8,097 nucleotides of DNA from positions 1 through 8,097 of the forward strand of contig JAOQAL010000187.1 of NCBI GenBank assembly GCA_025963615.1, written 5' to 3'. Made by a program: the position numbers and the translations under genes. Below the pieces are notes generated by a model, which was given only the letters and a program-made list of their open reading frames with translations, was not told the DNA's origin and searched no databases. Of this stretch, positions 6,222 through 8,097 are shown one piece after another; position 1 is the stretch's first letter, and each line of letters opens with the position of its first letter. The stretch comes from Chitinophagaceae bacterium. GTDB taxonomy: Bacteria > Bacteroidota > Bacteroidia > Chitinophagales > Chitinophagaceae.

Positions 6222-6683
6222 ATGAATGATCCAATTGAAACAATCAGGAAAATAAGAGTTTTTTTGTTAGCCGGTATCAGCGATTTATCAATTGATGAGC
6301 TGAACAAAATACCTACTGGTTTTAATAACAATATTATCTGGAACCTGGGTCACCTCGTTGCCAGCCAGCAGGGACTATGTTACCTGCGGGCAGGTATAAA
6401 GCCAAGTGCAGATGAAAATTTCATTTCGGCTTACCGGTCAGGATCCAAACCTGAAAAGTTTATCAATAATAATGAACTGGAAATTATTAAAACCCTGTTA
6501 CTTTCTACCCTTGATCAATTCGAAACAGACTATCGTAACAACATCTTCCCCAATTATAACGCCTGGACTACGCGCTACGGAGTTCCGTTAACAACTATTG
6601 ATGATGCGCTGGACTTTTTACCTTTTCATGAAGGCCTGCATATGGGAACTATTATTTCATTGAAGCGGCTGGTTAAAAAATAG
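6222..6683 (+). CDS. DinB-family putative metal-dependent enzyme (second, divergent copy)
   Basis: A 153-residue DinB/YfiT-superfamily four-helix protein. The three metal-ligand His are His44 in IIWNLGHLVASQ, and His136 and His140 in FHEGLHMGTIISL; the tryptophan-bearing helix before the first His is typical. It is presumably cytoplasmic, with no signal peptide. Compared with the DinB protein at 169-684 it shares the GHLVA motif and the C-terminal HxxxH, but little else by eye, so the two are old paralogues or independent acquisitions rather than a recent duplication. The ATG at 6222 is preferred over an in-frame ATG at 6126: the extra 32 residues are not DinB-like and would run through the GH43 promoter. 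A -7-like TACTTTTA (6210-6217) lies only 4 nt before the start, which would imply a nearly leaderless mRNA; this is uncertain. The substrate is unknown. Confidence 0.82.
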   Translation: MNDPIETIRKIRVFLLAGISDLSIDELNKIPTGFNNNIIWNLGHLVASQQGLCYLRAGIKPSADENFISAYRSGSKPEKFINNNELEIIKTLLLSTLDQFETDYRNNIFPNYNAWTTRYGVPLTTIDDALDFLPFHEGLHMGTIISLKRLVKK

Positions 6684-6710
6684 ATCGCAGTTTACCTGGT
6701 ACAATCTGGT

Positions 6711-6923
6711 TCAATGGATCGGTGCTACGCCTATTATCAGGGGATACCCATCATGGTCAGGCATCCCATATTTTATCAGTTCCCAACCGAATGGATCATG
6801 CAAAAGCTTGATCCTCCGTGGCTGACAGCCTTCAACAGACAATGATGGCTGCGCGAAGATGGTTACATTATTTCCATTCCCGTCAACAGTGTAGTCGCTA
6901 CCTTTGCATACTTTATTTTCCCG
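6711..6923 (-). pseudogene. possible 3' remnant of an unidentified minus-strand gene
   Basis: In the gap before the helicase, one minus-strand frame is open for 70 codons, from an upstream TAG at 6926-6924 to TGA at 6713-6711, and has no ATG near its beginning. Its translation is protein-like, not low complexity: GSDYTVDGNGNNVTIFAQ, then IKLLHDPFGWELIKYGMPD and HDGYPLIIGVAPIH at the end. I do not recognise the family. The mix of Gly, Asp and hydrophobic strands suggests the C-terminal part of a beta-rich domain. Lack of a start and abrupt truncation at the helicase promoter suggest a remnant. A 43-codon + frame over the same bases (from 6714, starts MDRCYAYYQG) is an alternative, and chance openness cannot be excluded. 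Confidence 0.3.
6899..6906 (+). promoter_or_regulatory. Bacteroidota-type -7 box (TACCTTTG) for the helicase gene
   Basis: TACCTTTG is an exact TAnnTTTG match ending 19 nt before the ATG at 6926, so transcription would start near 6912 with a short leader. The -33 position has only TTTCC (6871-6875), not TTTG. The spacing from box to start codon is close to that at the first DinB gene (137-144 to 169). Confidence 0.5.
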
Positions 6924-6925
6924 CT

Positions 6926-8097
6926 ATGACATTTGATGAATTAAACCTGAATAGACCCCTGTTGAAAGCGTTGAGCGAACTGGGTTATACTACTCCTACG
7001 ACGATACAACAAAAAGTATTTTCTGTAATGATGTCTGGCAGGGATGTATGTGGAATAGCCCAGACAGGAACCGGGAAAACATTTGCCTACCTGCTGCCCT
7101 GTCTGCGATTATGGAAGTTTTCGAAAGGCCGTTATCCGGAAATACTGATTGTGGTTCCTACCCGTGAGCTGGTTGTACAGGTAGTTGAGTCCGTAAAAAA
7201 ATTAACAACTTATATGCCGCTTGAAGTATTGGGAGTGTATGGCGGTATGAATATAAATCCGCAACGGCTGGCAGTACAAAACAAAATAGATATACTGGTC
7301 GCTACGCCAGGAAGGTTGTTTGACCTGGCCATGAGTGGTTCGTTGCGGTTAAAAGACGTAAAAAAACTGATAATCGATGAAGTGGATGAAATGCTGAACC
7401 TGGGTTTCCGGACCCAATTAAAAAATATACTGGACATACTGCCGGCGAAAAGACAAAATCTATTATTCTCCGCTACCATGACGGAAGAGGTGGAATTATT
7501 GATGAATACTTATTTTAATGATCCTGTACGAATCGAAGCCGCTCCCACCGGTACACCGTTAGACAATATTGAGCAATCAGGTTACGAGGTTCCTAATTTT
7601 AATACCAAGGTAAACTTACTGGAATGGCTGCTTGCGCAGGACAAAACCATGACCAGGGTATTGGTATTCGTTGCCACCAAACAACTCGCCAACCAGTTGT
7701 ATGAGTGCCTGGCCATGGACTTCCCCGGCAATGCCGGTGTCATTCATTCTGATAAAGAACAGAATCACCGGTTCAATACCGTGAACCAATTTAAAAATGG
7801 AACTTACCGGTTTATTATTGCAACGGATATCATCGCAAGGGGCCTGGATGTAGCCGAAGTAACCCATGTAATCAATTTTGATTTACCAGAGGTTCCGGAA
7901 AATTATATTCATCGCATCGGCAGAACAGGAAGGGCAGATAAAAAAGGAATCGCAATCAGTTTTATAACACCCAAAGAAAGCGATAGTCAATCAGGGATTG
8001 AAAGCCTGATGAATTATGCGATCCCCATGATTTCGTTGCCGGAAGAACTTGCCATCTCAGACATACTTACGGAAGAAGAAAAGCCGGTTATTTACAT
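6926..8097 (+). CDS. DEAD-box ATP-dependent RNA helicase with DEVD motif II (3' end outside window)
   Basis: The first 390 codons of an RNA helicase that remains open to the window edge. These enzymes unwind short RNA duplexes using ATP and act in ribosome assembly, RNA decay or cold adaptation. All core motifs are present: Q motif region with Gln28 (TTIQQK), motif I AQTGTGKT (45-52), Ia PTREL (78-82), Ib TPGR (127-130), II DEVD (151-154), III SAT (182-184), V ATDIIARGLDV (299-309) and VI HRIGRTGR (329-336). Motif II is DEVD rather than DEAD: Ala is replaced by Val while the acidic residues for Mg-ATP are kept, so activity is expected. I recall similar DEVDEMLNLGF forms in Bacteroidota RhlE/DeaD-like helicases. 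Residues after about 350 leave the helicase core, and whether a basic tail follows cannot be seen, so RhlE and DeaD cannot be separated. The start follows a -7 box by 19 nt. Confidence 0.93.
   Translation, partial: MTFDELNLNRPLLKALSELGYTTPTTIQQKVFSVMMSGRDVCGIAQTGTGKTFAYLLPCLRLWKFSKGRYPEILIVVPTRELVVQVVESVKKLTTYMPLEVLGVYGGMNINPQRLAVQNKIDILVATPGRLFDLAMSGSLRLKDVKKLIIDEVDEMLNLGFRTQLKNILDILPAKRQNLLFSATMTEEVELLMNTYFNDPVRIEAAPTGTPLDNIEQSGYEVPNFNTKVNLLEWLLAQDKTMTRVLVFVATKQLANQLYECLAMDFPGNAGVIHSDKEQNHRFNTVNQFKNGTYRFIIATDIIARGLDVAEVTHVINFDLPEVPENYIHRIGRTGRADKKGIAISFITPKESDSQSGIESLMNYAIPMISLPEELAISDILTEEEKPVIY

Noticed and set aside
7210..7867. Minus-strand open frames across the helicase region
   Set aside because: They are antisense shadows of the helicase, whose full motif set is on the + strand.

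Overview
The window looks like chromosomal DNA of a Bacteroidota bacterium, probably a Chitinophagaceae-like soil or environmental member. This is inferred from three things. Start regions lack Shine-Dalgarno sequences. Exact or near matches to the Bacteroidota promoter -7 box TAnnTTTG sit just upstream of several genes. The gene content also fits: DinB-fold proteins, a GH43 enzyme whose full RDP/IDATI/AEGP motif set is of the kind seen in this phylum, and a DEVD-type RNA helicase. No rRNA, tRNA, CRISPR array, insertion sequence or phage gene was seen.

Left part (1-2825, all + strand): a short tail that may end an upstream gene; a DinB-family putative metalloenzyme (169-684); a decayed alpha/beta hydrolase pseudogene (713-1139) that still shows its nucleophile elbow and C-terminal motif across three frameshifts; then a two-gene unit of a UbiA-like membrane protein (1260-2180) and a small class I SAM-dependent methyltransferase (2199-2825), 18 bp apart. 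Prenyltransferase plus methyltransferase echoes quinone or prenyl-lipid biosynthesis, but this UbiA-like protein lacks the first Asp-rich motif, so its reaction is uncertain.

Middle (2826-5105): a minus-strand secreted or membrane protein of unknown function (3083-3664), a 508-bp stretch with no convincing gene but with a promoter-like box and a direct repeat, and a cation diffusion facilitator, probably a Zn/Co exporter (4173-5105).

Right part (5106-8097): a secreted GH43-type glycosidase on the minus strand (5144-6091), convergent with the exporter; a second, divergent DinB-family protein (6222-6683); a minus-strand open stretch with no start codon that may be a gene remnant (6711-6923); and the first 390 codons of a DEAD-box RNA helicase with DEVD as motif II (6926 to the window end).

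The genes do not form one evident pathway. It is mostly ordinary chromosomal territory with signs of gene decay. The best leads are the pseudogene, the atypical UbiA-like/methyltransferase pair and the unexplained 3665-4172 stretch. No previously undescribed system can be claimed from the sequence alone.
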